Below are positions 1 through 7,175 of a stretch of 64,000 nt of DNA, in pieces. The translations under genes and the position numbers were made by a program. Every line of letters begins with the position of its first letter. Position 1 is the stretch's first letter. A model generated the notes under the pieces. It did not search any database, was not told where the DNA came from, and saw only the letters and a program-made list of their open reading frames with translations. The stretch is from Bradyrhizobium lablabi (GTDB lineage Bacteria > Pseudomonadota > Alphaproteobacteria > Rhizobiales > Xanthobacteraceae): NCBI RefSeq assembly GCF_018129385.1, contig NZ_JAFCLN010000001.1:310001-374000 (forward strand), in the 5' to 3' direction.

Positions 1-942
1 CGACTTCATGCCGACATCATAGAGCCTTTGCTTCAGGGGCGAAGAGTCCATCACATTGGCGCGCACGTCGGCGGCGATCGATTCCCAGACGCGCGGGGCG
101 AACAGCACGAAGGTCGGCGCGATCTCGCGGAAATCGTGCATCATCGTCTCGGGTTCTTCGACGAAGTTGATCTTCATCCGGCAGAGCAGGCCTTTGCCGA
201 GCACATAGACCTGTTCCATGATCCAGGGCAGCGGCAGCACCGAGACGTATTCGTCATCCGGCCCCTTGGGATCGAAGGAGAGATAGGTCGCGCAGTGCCG
301 CAGCACGCGTCCCGCGGCGAGCATCGCCAGCTTTGGATTGGCCGTGGTGCCCGAGGTCGTGCAGAGGATCGCGCAATCCTCACCCTGGGTGGCATCGACG
401 AGCTTGTCGTAAAAGTCCGGCTCGCGCGCGGCGCGGTCGCGCCCCATGGCCGCGAGCTTGCTGGCCTCCATCAGGCGCGGGTCGTCATATTTGCGCATGC
501 CACGCGGATCGGAATAGACGATGTGCTTGAGATGCGGCGCGCGGTCGGCGACGTTGAGCAACTTGTCGACCTGTTCCTCGTCCTCGGCGAACACGAGTTT
601 TGCCTCGCCATAGCTGAGGAGGTAAGCGGCTTCATCATCCAGCACGTCGCGGTAAAGTCCGAGGCTCAGGCCGCCGATGGCGTGGGTTGCGACTTCGGCC
701 GATATCCAGTCCGGCCGGTTGTCGCCGATGATGCCGATGACGTCGCCGCGGCCGAGCCCGAGCTCGACCATGCCGAGCGCGAACTCACGCACGCGGTCCT
801 GATAGTCGTTCCAGGTGAAGGTGCGCCAGAGCCCGAAATCCTTTTCGCGCAGCGCGATCTCGTTGCCGTGCTCCCTGGCGTTGAGGCGCAGCAGCTTGGG
901 ATAAGTATCGGCCTCTCGCACTCTGCCCGCGTAGTCCATCAT
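1..942 (-). CDS. AMP-dependent acyl-CoA synthetase, partial (C-terminus off window)
   Basis: Acyl-activating enzyme of the AMP-binding (ANL) superfamily, expected to adenylate a carboxylic acid (probably a long-chain or aromatic acid) and transfer it to CoA in the cytoplasm. Only the N-terminal 314 residues are present; the frame stays open to base 1. The start is the ATG at 942, whose ATGA overlaps the stop of the upstream ABC ATPase gene, implying translational coupling; a second ATG follows directly. The phosphate-binding loop reads TSGTTANPKLAML at about residues 196-208, a variant of the common TSGTTGxPKG. The pairing with a Liv-type ATPase suggests import and activation of an organic acid, but the substrate is not readable from sequence. 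Confidence 0.9.
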   Translation of the reverse strand, partial: MMDYAGRVREADTYPKLLRLNAREHGNEIALREKDFGLWRTFTWNDYQDRVREFALGMVELGLGRGDVIGIIGDNRPDWISAEVATHAIGGLSLGLYRDVLDDEAAYLLSYGEAKLVFAEDEEQVDKLLNVADRAPHLKHIVYSDPRGMRKYDDPRLMEASKLAAMGRDRAAREPDFYDKLVDATQGEDCAILCTTSGTTANPKLAMLAAGRVLRHCATYLSFDPKGPDDEYVSVLPLPWIMEQVYVLGKGLLCRMKINFVEEPETMMHDFREIAPTFVLFAPRVWESIAADVRANVMDSSPLKQRLYDVGMKS

Positions 943-1760
943 GCCGCGCTCTCCGTGCGCACCGGGGCGTCATCGGGATCGACCAGCACTTCGTCCTCTT
1001 CGCCGAGATAGGCGCGCTTGACGTGGGGATCGGCCAGCACGGAGGCCGGGTCGCCCTCGGCGATCTTGCGGCCGAAATCCAGCACCGTGACGCGATGGGA
1101 GATGTCCATCACCACGCCCATGTCGTGCTCGATCATCACGACCGTCATGCCGAACTCTTCGTTGAGGTCGACGATGTAGCGCGCCATGTCCTCCTTCTCT
1201 TCGAAGTTCATGCCGGCCATCGGCTCGTCGAGCAGGATCAACTGCGGCTCCAGCGCCATCGCGCGCGCCAGCTCAACGCGCTTGCGCAAGCCGTAGGGCA
1301 GGGTGCCGGCGGTCGCCTTGCGCACCGACTGCAGGTCGAGGAAATCGATGATCTCCTCCACCTTGCGGCGGTGCTCGAGCTCTTCGCGCCGTGCGCCGGT
1401 GAGCCAGTACAGCGATCCCGTGATGAAATTATTCTTCAGCAGGTGGTGCCGCCCGACCATGATGTTGTCGAGCACGCTCATATGGTGGAACAGCGCCAGA
1501 TTCTGGAAGGTGCGGCCGATGCCGAGCGAGGCGCGGGCGTTCGGACTGAGGCCGGTGATGTCCTTGCCGCGATAAAAGAGCTGGCCTTCGGTCGGCTTGT
1601 AACGGCCGGAAATGCAGTTGACGATCGAGGTCTTGCCGGCGCCGTTCGGCCCGATGATCGAGAACAGCTCGCCCTCTTTCACGGCAAAGCTGACTTCGGT
1701 CAGCGCGCGGACGCCACCAAAGCGCAGCGACACCCCGCGCACTTCCAACGTATGAGCCAC
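939..1760 (-). CDS. ABC transporter ATP-binding protein, LivG-like
   Basis: Cytoplasmic ATPase of a branched-chain amino-acid-type (HAAT) ABC importer, 273 residues. Visible motifs are Walker A GPNGAGKT near residue 38, a LivG-type signature region LPYGLRKRVELARAMA, Walker B LILLDEP followed by MAGMN, and the H-loop histidine in VVMIEHDMG. The insertion after Walker A and the C-terminal AYLGEEDE match LivG better than LivF. It is the first gene seen of a minus-strand operon, overlapping the acyl-CoA synthetase by 4 bp. No permease or binding-protein gene of this system is in the window, so they probably lie further left. It is probably not a true amino-acid transporter given the ligase partner. 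Confidence 0.9.
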   Translation of the reverse strand: MAHTLEVRGVSLRFGGVRALTEVSFAVKEGELFSIIGPNGAGKTSIVNCISGRYKPTEGQLFYRGKDITGLSPNARASLGIGRTFQNLALFHHMSVLDNIMVGRHHLLKNNFITGSLYWLTGARREELEHRRKVEEIIDFLDLQSVRKATAGTLPYGLRKRVELARAMALEPQLILLDEPMAGMNFEEKEDMARYIVDLNEEFGMTVVMIEHDMGVVMDISHRVTVLDFGRKIAEGDPASVLADPHVKRAYLGEEDEVLVDPDDAPVRTESAA

Positions 1761-2084
1761 TCGTTTCCTCCAGATACGGCGCTTTGCCAGCGCTCTTTAT
1801 CCTTGGTTTCCGTCACTTGGACGACCTTACATCGGCCGTCCGTTCGGGGCTATCGGCAGCCATCGGATCCGTCCGAAAGCTGTGCGGTAACGCCGCACCC
1901 GCGTCTCGCACGATCCACAGCGCGTTCCGCCAAGTGGCCCTCCTTAAGGCAATGCGTTAGGTTGAACTGTCTTTTGCGTGACAATTCGTCGGCAAATTTT
2001 GTTAGTCCTTGGTCTGACTTGCTGCGTTGCAGCATGAGGGCGGGGAATCACGGAACCTGAACGGGCGCGACGGTCGATGCGATC
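1761..2084. other. Divergent intergenic region between the ABC operon and a Crp/Fnr gene
   Basis: 324 bases separate the two divergent genes, so promoters for both must lie here. The stretch is noticeably AT-richer around 1965-2025 than its flanks. I see no confident sigma-70 promoter pair, no TTGAT-N4-ATCAA FNR box and no TGTGA-N6-TCACA site. No coding sequence is supported. Confidence 0.5.
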
Positions 2085-2759
2085 ATGATTGCTGCGGATC
2101 ATTTGAAACGCATTGCCGCCTGGTCGCGCGAACTGAACGAGCGCGAGATCGAGATCGCGCGCGCCGGCATCGTCGAAAAATCCTACCGCGCCAATGAATT
2201 CATTTTCATGCGCGGCGATCAATTCGACTACTGGACCGGCGTCGTCACGGGCCTGGCGCGGATGGGCATCGTCTCGCGCGGCGGCAAGGCCGCGAGCTTT
2301 GCCGGCCTCACCGCCGGTGCATGGTTCGGCGAGGGCACTGTGCTCAAGGACGAGGCCCGCCGGTACGACGTGGTCGCGCTGCGCGATACCAAGATCGCGA
2401 TGATGGACCGCAACACGTTCCACTGGCTGTTCGAGAACAGTGTCGGCTTCAACCGTTTCCTGGTGCGCCAGCTCAACGAACGGCTCGGCCAGTTCATTGC
2501 GCTGCTCGAATATGGCCGCACGCTGGACGCGACCGCTCGGCTTGCGCGCTCGATCGCCTCGCTGTTCAATCCGATCCTCTATCCGGATTTTTCCCGCCAC
2601 CTCGAAATCACCCAGGAGGAGATCGGGGCGCTGTCGGGCATGTCCCGCCAGAACGCCAACCAGTGCCTGAAGCGGCTGGAGAAGGAGGGCCTGCTCCGGC
2701 TCGAATATGGCGGGGTGACGATTGTCGACATCGAACGGCTGCGTCATTACGGCGAGTGA
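2085..2759 (+). CDS. Crp/Fnr family transcriptional regulator
   Basis: Cytoplasmic DNA-binding regulator of 224 residues. Residues about 20-130 form a cyclic-nucleotide-binding-type beta barrel (FIFMRGDQFDYWTGVV, GAWFGEGTVL), and about 150-220 a Crp-type winged helix with recognition region ITQEEIGALSGMSRQNANQ, then the wing GLLRLEYGGVTIVDI. There is no N-terminal cysteine cluster, so it is not an oxygen-sensing Fnr. Its divergent position makes the LivG-like/acyl-CoA synthetase operon the natural candidate target. The ligand is unknown. The start ATG has only a weak Shine-Dalgarno sequence; an earlier in-frame start cannot be excluded. Confidence 0.88.
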   Translation: MIAADHLKRIAAWSRELNEREIEIARAGIVEKSYRANEFIFMRGDQFDYWTGVVTGLARMGIVSRGGKAASFAGLTAGAWFGEGTVLKDEARRYDVVALRDTKIAMMDRNTFHWLFENSVGFNRFLVRQLNERLGQFIALLEYGRTLDATARLARSIASLFNPILYPDFSRHLEITQEEIGALSGMSRQNANQCLKRLEKEGLLRLEYGGVTIVDIERLRHYGE

Positions 2760-2892
2760 AGCCATCCCGGCATTAAGCCGTCCCGCTATCGGGCTGATTC
2801 CTATCGGCTTTTGGCATTAGACTTAGGGGTAAGCGGATGCTATTGCGTGCGCCGCGCGTCTCGGGCAATCCGAACGCGCTACTGGAGAACAC

Positions 2893-3975
2893 ATGGCGGC
2901 AAAAGACCCAAAGCGCGTCGCGCTGATCACCGGCGTTACCGGACAGGACGGCGCCTACCTTGCCGAATATCTGCTCGGACTCGGCTACACCGTGCACGGC
3001 ATCAAGCGGCGCTCGTCGTCCTTCAACACGGCGCGAGTCGATCATCTCTATGAAGATCCCCACGCCGGCAACGTGCCGTTCCTGATGCACTATGGCGACA
3101 TGACAGACTCGACCAACCTGATCCGGCTGATGCAGCAGATCCGGCCGACCGAGATCTACAACCTCGCCGCCCAGAGCCACGTCGCCGTCAGCTTTGAGAG
3201 CCCGGAATACACGGCGAATGCCGACGCGATCGGCGTGCTGCGCCTTTTGGAGGCGATCCGCATCCTCGGCATGGAAAAGGAGACGCGGTTCTACCAGGCC
3301 TCGACCTCGGAATTGTATGGCCTGGTGCAGGAAGTGCCGCAGAAGGAGACCACGCCGTTCTATCCGCGTTCGCCTTACGGCGTCGCAAAGTTATACGGCT
3401 ACTGGATCACGGTGAATTACCGCGAGGCCTACGGCATGTTCGCCTCGAACGGCATCCTGTTCAACCATGAGAGCCCGATCCGCGGCGAAACCTTCGTCAC
3501 CCGCAAGATCACCCGCGGGGTGGCCCGCATCGAGACCGGACTCGAGCAGACGCTTTATCTCGGCAATCTCGAGGCCAAGCGCGACTGGGGCCACGCCCGC
3601 GACTATGTCGAGGGCATGCACCGGATATTGCAGGCGGATGCGCCTGACGATTTCGTGCTGGCGACCGGCGAGATGCATTCGGTGCGCGAACTGGTGGAGC
3701 TGTCATTTGCCGAGGTCGGCCGTACCATCGAATGGCGCGGCAAGGGGGTGGACGAGACCGGCATCGACAAGAAATCCGGCAAGACCGTGGTTCGCATCGA
3801 TCCGGTTTACTTCCGGCCCACAGAGGTCGATCTCTTGATCGGCGATGCCAGCAAGGCGCGCGAAAAGCTCGGCTGGAAGCCCAGGACGACATTCACCCAA
3901 TTGGTCAAGGAAATGATCGCCGGCGATCTCGATGCCGCCCGGCGGGAGGCCGCCCATGGCAAGGCTCCCGTTTGA
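2893..3975 (+). CDS. gmd: GDP-mannose 4,6-dehydratase
   Basis: Converts GDP-D-mannose to GDP-4-dehydro-6-deoxy-D-mannose, the first step to GDP-L-fucose and other GDP-6-deoxyhexoses. The 360-residue protein is an extended SDR: NAD(P)-binding GVTGQDG at residues 15-21, KRRSSSFNT, catalytic STSELYG and [10 protein letters not shown] (Tyr-xxx-Lys), and the family stretch [17 protein letters not shown]. An SD sequence (GGAGA) precedes the ATG. It overlaps fcl at its 3' end, so the two form one operon that supplies fucose to surface polysaccharide. Length and motifs are normal for the family. Confidence 0.97.
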   Translation: MAAKDPKRVALITGVTGQDGAYLAEYLLGLGYTVHGIKRRSSSFNTARVDHLYEDPHAGNVPFLMHYGDMTDSTNLIRLMQQIRPTEIYNLAAQSHVAVSFESPEYTANADAIGVLRLLEAIRILGMEKETRFYQASTSELYGLVQEVPQKETTPFYPRSPYGVAKLYGYWITVNYREAYGMFASNGILFNHESPIRGETFVTRKITRGVARIETGLEQTLYLGNLEAKRDWGHARDYVEGMHRILQADAPDDFVLATGEMHSVRELVELSFAEVGRTIEWRGKGVDETGIDKKSGKTVVRIDPVYFRPTEVDLLIGDASKAREKLGWKPRTTFTQLVKEMIAGDLDAARREAAHGKAPV

Positions 3976-4912
3976 GCTGAAGGGCAAGACCGTTTACGTC
4001 GCCGGCCATCGCGGCATGGTCGGCGCGGCGCTGGTGCGCCGACTCGCTTCCGAGGACGTCGAATTGCTGACGATTCCGCGCAGCGAAGTCGACCTGCGCG
4101 ATCAGGCCGCGGTGTTCGACTGGTTCTCGCGCAGGAAGCCGCAAGTGGTGTTTTTGGCGGCGGCCAAGGTCGGCGGCATCGTCGCCAACAACACGCTGCG
4201 CGCCGAGTTCCTCTACGACAATCTCGTCATCGGCGCGAACGTGATCCATGCCGCGCACGTCAACGGCACCGAAAAACTGATGTTTCTCGGCTCGTCCTGC
4301 ATTTATCCGAAGCTGGCGGCGCAGCCGCTGCGCGAGGATTCCATGCTGACCGGCCCGCTGGAGACGACCAACGAGCCCTATGCGATCGCCAAGATCGCCG
4401 GGATCAAGATGGTCGAGACCTATCGCAGCCAGTACGGCTCCGATTTCATCAACGTGATGCCGACCAATCTGTACGGCCGCGGCGACAATTATCATCCCGA
4501 ATACAGCCACGTGGTCGCCGCTTTGATCCGCCGCTTCCACGAGGCGAAGGTATCGGGCGCGAAGAACGTCGTGGTCTGGGGCACGGGCCAGCCGCGGCGT
4601 GAATTTTTGTACGTCGACGATCTCGCGGATGCCTGCATCCATCTGATGAAGACCTATTCTTCCGACGAGTTGGTCAATATCGGCACCGGCGAGGACATCA
4701 CGATTGCTGAATTTGCGCGCGTGGTTGCGGCGGCCGTCGGCTATGCCGGCGAGATCAGCTATGACACCTCGCGCCCCGACGGCACGCCGCAAAAGCTGCT
4801 CGACGTCAGCCGGCTGGCAAAGCTCGGCTGGCGCGCCAGCACTTCGCTGGAGGACGGCATTCGGCTGGCGTATCAGGCCTTTTTGAGCGAGCACAAAGAG
4901 GCGGCGGAGTAA
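3956..4912 (+). CDS. fcl: GDP-L-fucose synthase
   Basis: 3,5-epimerase/4-reductase that turns GDP-4-dehydro-6-deoxymannose into GDP-L-fucose. SDR features are GHRGMVG near the N-terminus, LGSSCIYP, and YAIAKIAG with the catalytic Tyr-xxx-Lys. I place the start at ATG 3956 (318 residues) because GGGAGG at 3944-3949 sits 6 bases upstream; an in-frame ATG at 3932 would add eight residues but lacks an SD. The gene begins inside the 3' end of gmd (20-bp overlap), indicating coupled translation. The stop is followed by a palindromic repeat rather than an obvious T-tract terminator. Confidence 0.96.
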   Translation: MARLPFELKGKTVYVAGHRGMVGAALVRRLASEDVELLTIPRSEVDLRDQAAVFDWFSRRKPQVVFLAAAKVGGIVANNTLRAEFLYDNLVIGANVIHAAHVNGTEKLMFLGSSCIYPKLAAQPLREDSMLTGPLETTNEPYAIAKIAGIKMVETYRSQYGSDFINVMPTNLYGRGDNYHPEYSHVVAALIRRFHEAKVSGAKNVVVWGTGQPRREFLYVDDLADACIHLMKTYSSDELVNIGTGEDITIAEFARVVAAAVGYAGEISYDTSRPDGTPQKLLDVSRLAKLGWRASTSLEDGIRLAYQAFLSEHKEAAE

Positions 4913-4920
4913 GTGCCTCC

Positions 4921-5013
4921 TCGTCATTGCGAGGAGCAACGCGACGAAGCAATCCGGCTTTCTTGTCGCGACCGCGAAGGAAGCTGGATTGCTTCGCCTC
5001 GCTCGCAATGACG
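4921..5013. repeat. Bradyrhizobium-type intergenic palindromic repeat
   Basis: Nested inverted repeat between convergent fcl and hemD. The outer arms CGTCATTGCGAG (4922-4933) and CTCGCAATGACG (5002-5013) are exact reverse complements, and so are the inner arms AAGCAATCC (4947-4955) and GGATTGCTT (4986-4994). I recognise this arm sequence as a high-copy intergenic element of Bradyrhizobium genomes. It would fold into a long hairpin in either transcript and could act as a bidirectional transcript end or stabiliser; that role is inference. Confidence 0.9.
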
Positions 5014-5015
5014 GC

Positions 5016-5861
5016 TTAAGCCGTTTTTGCCGCGCGCGGCGGCTTCTTTCCAAGCTCGGCCGCCATCGCCGAAATCAGCGGCCGCATGAAGAACGCGTCG
5101 TCAGCGGGATAGATATCCGTCCGCAGGCCATGCGCTTTCAGCTCTTCCGACACTGCCGGTCCGACGGACGCGATCGGTGTCCGCTCAAGACCTTCGCGCA
5201 GGCGGTCTTCGCAGCCTCGGGCGCGCGCCACTTCGATCAGGCGGCGGACCTGCCCGAGATTGGTCAGCGCGATCGCGTCGATGCGGCCCTGCGCCATCTC
5301 GTCGATTGCGGTGACGATATTGGTCTCCGCGGCCTGCGCGTCGTAGACATAGGGCGTGACCGTATCGACCTCGGCGCCTTGTGTCTCAATGGCGCCGATC
5401 AGGGCGCTGTGATGCTTGTCGGGATAGAGTTGCAGGCCGACGCGACGGCCTCTCAGGTCGAGCCTTGACAGCATGGCGGCGACGCCTTCGGAGGTCGGCT
5501 TTTCCGTCGTCATCTGCGGCTCCAGCCCGATCTCGCGCAGCGCCTTGCCGGGTTTTGGGCCGCGTGCGAATTTTCGTGCCTTGCCAAGCGCGGCAACAAA
5601 TTCCTGCTCGACGCCGAGCCGGCGCACCACCTTCATCAGGCGGCGCAGGCCTTCGCCGGTCAGCAGCACGAGATCGTCGGGTGGCGCTGCAATGACGCGC
5701 TTGATCCAGGCTTCTATGGGGGCGGGGTCCGGCGCGTCGTGAATGGTGAACATCGGGCATTGCAGGACATCCGCGCCCTGCTCGGTGAGCAGGCGGGAAA
5801 ACTGTGCTTCTTCCCGAGTTTCCAGGATCAGGATGCGGTAGCCGTTGAGTCGATCAGCCAT
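5016..5861 (-). CDS. hemD: Uroporphyrinogen-III synthase family protein
   Basis: HemD-family protein of 281 residues, expected to cyclise hydroxymethylbilane to uroporphyrinogen III in heme/siroheme/cobalamin synthesis. The fold is two similar alpha/beta domains; visible conserved stretches are RILILETREEAQFSRLL at the N-terminus, LVLLTGEGLRRL, ALTNLGQVRRLIEVA, and TPIASVGPAVSEELKAHGL near the C-terminus, the typical IASIGPxTAxxL element. There is no hemC, hemE or methyltransferase neighbour, so it stands alone and could be a paralogue of the main hemD. It is divergent from purU, with 141 bases between them. Confidence 0.85.
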   Translation of the reverse strand: MADRLNGYRILILETREEAQFSRLLTEQGADVLQCPMFTIHDAPDPAPIEAWIKRVIAAPPDDLVLLTGEGLRRLMKVVRRLGVEQEFVAALGKARKFARGPKPGKALREIGLEPQMTTEKPTSEGVAAMLSRLDLRGRRVGLQLYPDKHHSALIGAIETQGAEVDTVTPYVYDAQAAETNIVTAIDEMAQGRIDAIALTNLGQVRRLIEVARARGCEDRLREGLERTPIASVGPAVSEELKAHGLRTDIYPADDAFFMRPLISAMAAELGKKPPRAAKTA

Positions 5862-5903
5862 GATTCACTTTAACGCGGGTGGACCGTCATTTGTTCATCC
5901 TGA

Positions 5904-5949
5904 CCCGCTTTGCGGGATTGGCGCAAGGGTTGCTGCTCTGCTAGAGCAG
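5904..5949. promoter_or_regulatory. Two tandem short hairpins in the hemD-purU intergenic region
   Basis: Two perfect inverted repeats lie upstream of purU: CCCGC-TTT-GCGGG (5904-5916) and CTGCTCT-GCT-AGAGCAG (5933-5949, 7-bp arms, 3-base loop). The second ends 53 bases before the purU ATG, so it could be an operator or lie in the purU leader. Neither is followed by a T-tract. No known factor is assigned. Confidence 0.4.
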
Positions 5950-6002
5950 GGCCGAAAAATCCACTTCCTGCCTAAGACTTAACCATCAAAATCCAAGCTC
6001 AA

Positions 6003-6866
6003 ATGCCCGACCATCAATTCGTGTTGACGCTGTCGTGCCCGGATCGCCCGGGCATCGTCTCCGCCGTCTCGACCTTCCTGGCCCAGAACGGCCAGAACAT
6101 CCTCGATGCGCAGCAGTTCGACGATATCGAGACCAACAAGTTCTTCATGCGCGTGGTGTTCACCGCCGCCGATCTCGCGGTCGAACTCGCGGCGCTACAG
6201 ACCGGCTTTACCGCGATCGCGCAGCGCTTTTCGATGGACTGGCAGATGCGCGACCGCGCCGCCCGGCGCCGGGTAATGCTGCTGGTCTCAAAGTCCGATC
6301 ATTGTCTCGCCGACATCCTCTATCGCTGGCGTACCGGCGAACTCGACATGATCCCAACCGCCATCGTCTCCAATCATCCGCGCGAGACCTACGGCCCTTC
6401 CGATTTCGGCGATATCCCGTTCCACTACCTGCCGTCGACCAGGGAGACGAAGCCGCAGCAGGAGGCGGCGATCTGGAAACTGGTCGAGGACACCAAAACC
6501 GATCTGGTGGTGCTGGCGCGCTACATGCAGATCCTGTCGGACGAATTGTCGGCAAAGCTGTCCGGGCGCTGCATCAACATCCATCACTCCTTCCTGCCGG
6601 GCTTCAAGGGCGCGCGCCCGTACCACCAGGCCCACGAGCGCGGCGTCAAGCTGATCGGCGCCACCGCGCATTACGTCACGCGCGATCTCGACGAGGGCCC
6701 GATCATCGACCAGGACGTCGAGCGCATCAGCCACCGCGACACGCCTGATGACCTCGTGCGCAAGGGCCGCGACATCGAGCGGCGCGTGCTGGCGCGCGCC
6801 GTGCGGCATCATCTCGAGGACCGCGTGATCCTCAACGGCCGCAAGACCGTGGTGTTCATGGACTGA
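6003..6866 (+). CDS. purU: Formyltetrahydrofolate deformylase
   Basis: Hydrolyses 10-formyl-THF to formate plus THF, balancing one-carbon pools and supplying formate for purine synthesis. The 287 residues show an N-terminal ACT domain ([19 protein letters not shown], residues 8-26) and a C-terminal formyltransferase domain with [16 protein letters not shown] (catalytic Asn/His region) and [19 protein letters not shown] carrying the catalytic Asp. Length is standard. It is a monocistronic gene; the following 309 bases are noncoding. No SD is evident directly before the ATG. Confidence 0.96.
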   Translation: MPDHQFVLTLSCPDRPGIVSAVSTFLAQNGQNILDAQQFDDIETNKFFMRVVFTAADLAVELAALQTGFTAIAQRFSMDWQMRDRAARRRVMLLVSKSDHCLADILYRWRTGELDMIPTAIVSNHPRETYGPSDFGDIPFHYLPSTRETKPQQEAAIWKLVEDTKTDLVVLARYMQILSDELSAKLSGRCINIHHSFLPGFKGARPYHQAHERGVKLIGATAHYVTRDLDEGPIIDQDVERISHRDTPDDLVRKGRDIERRVLARAVRHHLEDRVILNGRKTVVFMD

Positions 6867-7004
6867 CGCGTTCGCATCCGGCCCATGGCCGGTCGTCCAG
6901 TATGTCGGAAGCATGCACCAAAATCCAATTGACTCGGCTGCTCCTTCTTTTTCTTAATGCCACGAATTCAGGTTTTCCGCGGGGCTTGGGGGCATTTTCA
7001 CATC

Positions 7005-7015
7005 GAAACGGTTTC
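7005..7015. promoter_or_regulatory. Palindrome GAAAC-G-GTTTC upstream of the secreted protease
   Basis: Perfect 11-bp palindrome with a central base, followed by AA. The same word with a different central base, GAAAC-A-GTTTCAA, lies upstream of the Ugp/Mal-type ABC operon at 12497-12507. The shared word suggests a binding site for one local regulator, but no regulator is identified. Confidence 0.35.
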
Positions 7016-7049
7016 AAACACGCGCTGCAACAGGCGCGCATATCGTTTG

Positions 7050-7067
7050 CTGTGATCGAAATCACAG
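7050..7067. promoter_or_regulatory. CRP-type operator, TGTGA-N6-TCACA
   Basis: CTGTGATCGAAATCACAG is a perfect 18-bp palindrome matching the classical CRP half-site layout TGTGA-N6-TCACA (7051-7066). It ends 109 bases before the start codon of the secreted serine-protease gene, consistent with activation by a Crp-family regulator. A Crp/Fnr-type gene lies at 2085-2759, but whether it reads this site is unknown. Confidence 0.6.
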
Positions 7068-7175
7068 TTCACGCGCAGAAAATCTGCATGACTTTGTTAT
7101 CGGGGCTCGGCAGTCGGACGCGCGGAATGCGCTCTAGCCGGCAGCAGTCCGCTTATGCTTTTGGGGGATAGCATC

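Larger units (their letters stand above)
6867..7175. other. Noncoding leader/promoter region of the secreted protease gene
   Basis: This 309-base gap has no supported gene. It is AT-richer than the neighbouring genes and holds two palindromes listed separately (7005-7015 and 7050-7067). A TTGACT at about 6931-6936 lacks a convincing -10. A GGGGGA Shine-Dalgarno at 7163-7168 serves the ATG at 7176. Confidence 0.6.

Noticed and set aside
3905..5053. 382-codon minus-strand frame opposite fcl
   Set aside because: Antisense to an enzyme with all family motifs, and it would read through the palindromic repeat at 4921-5013.
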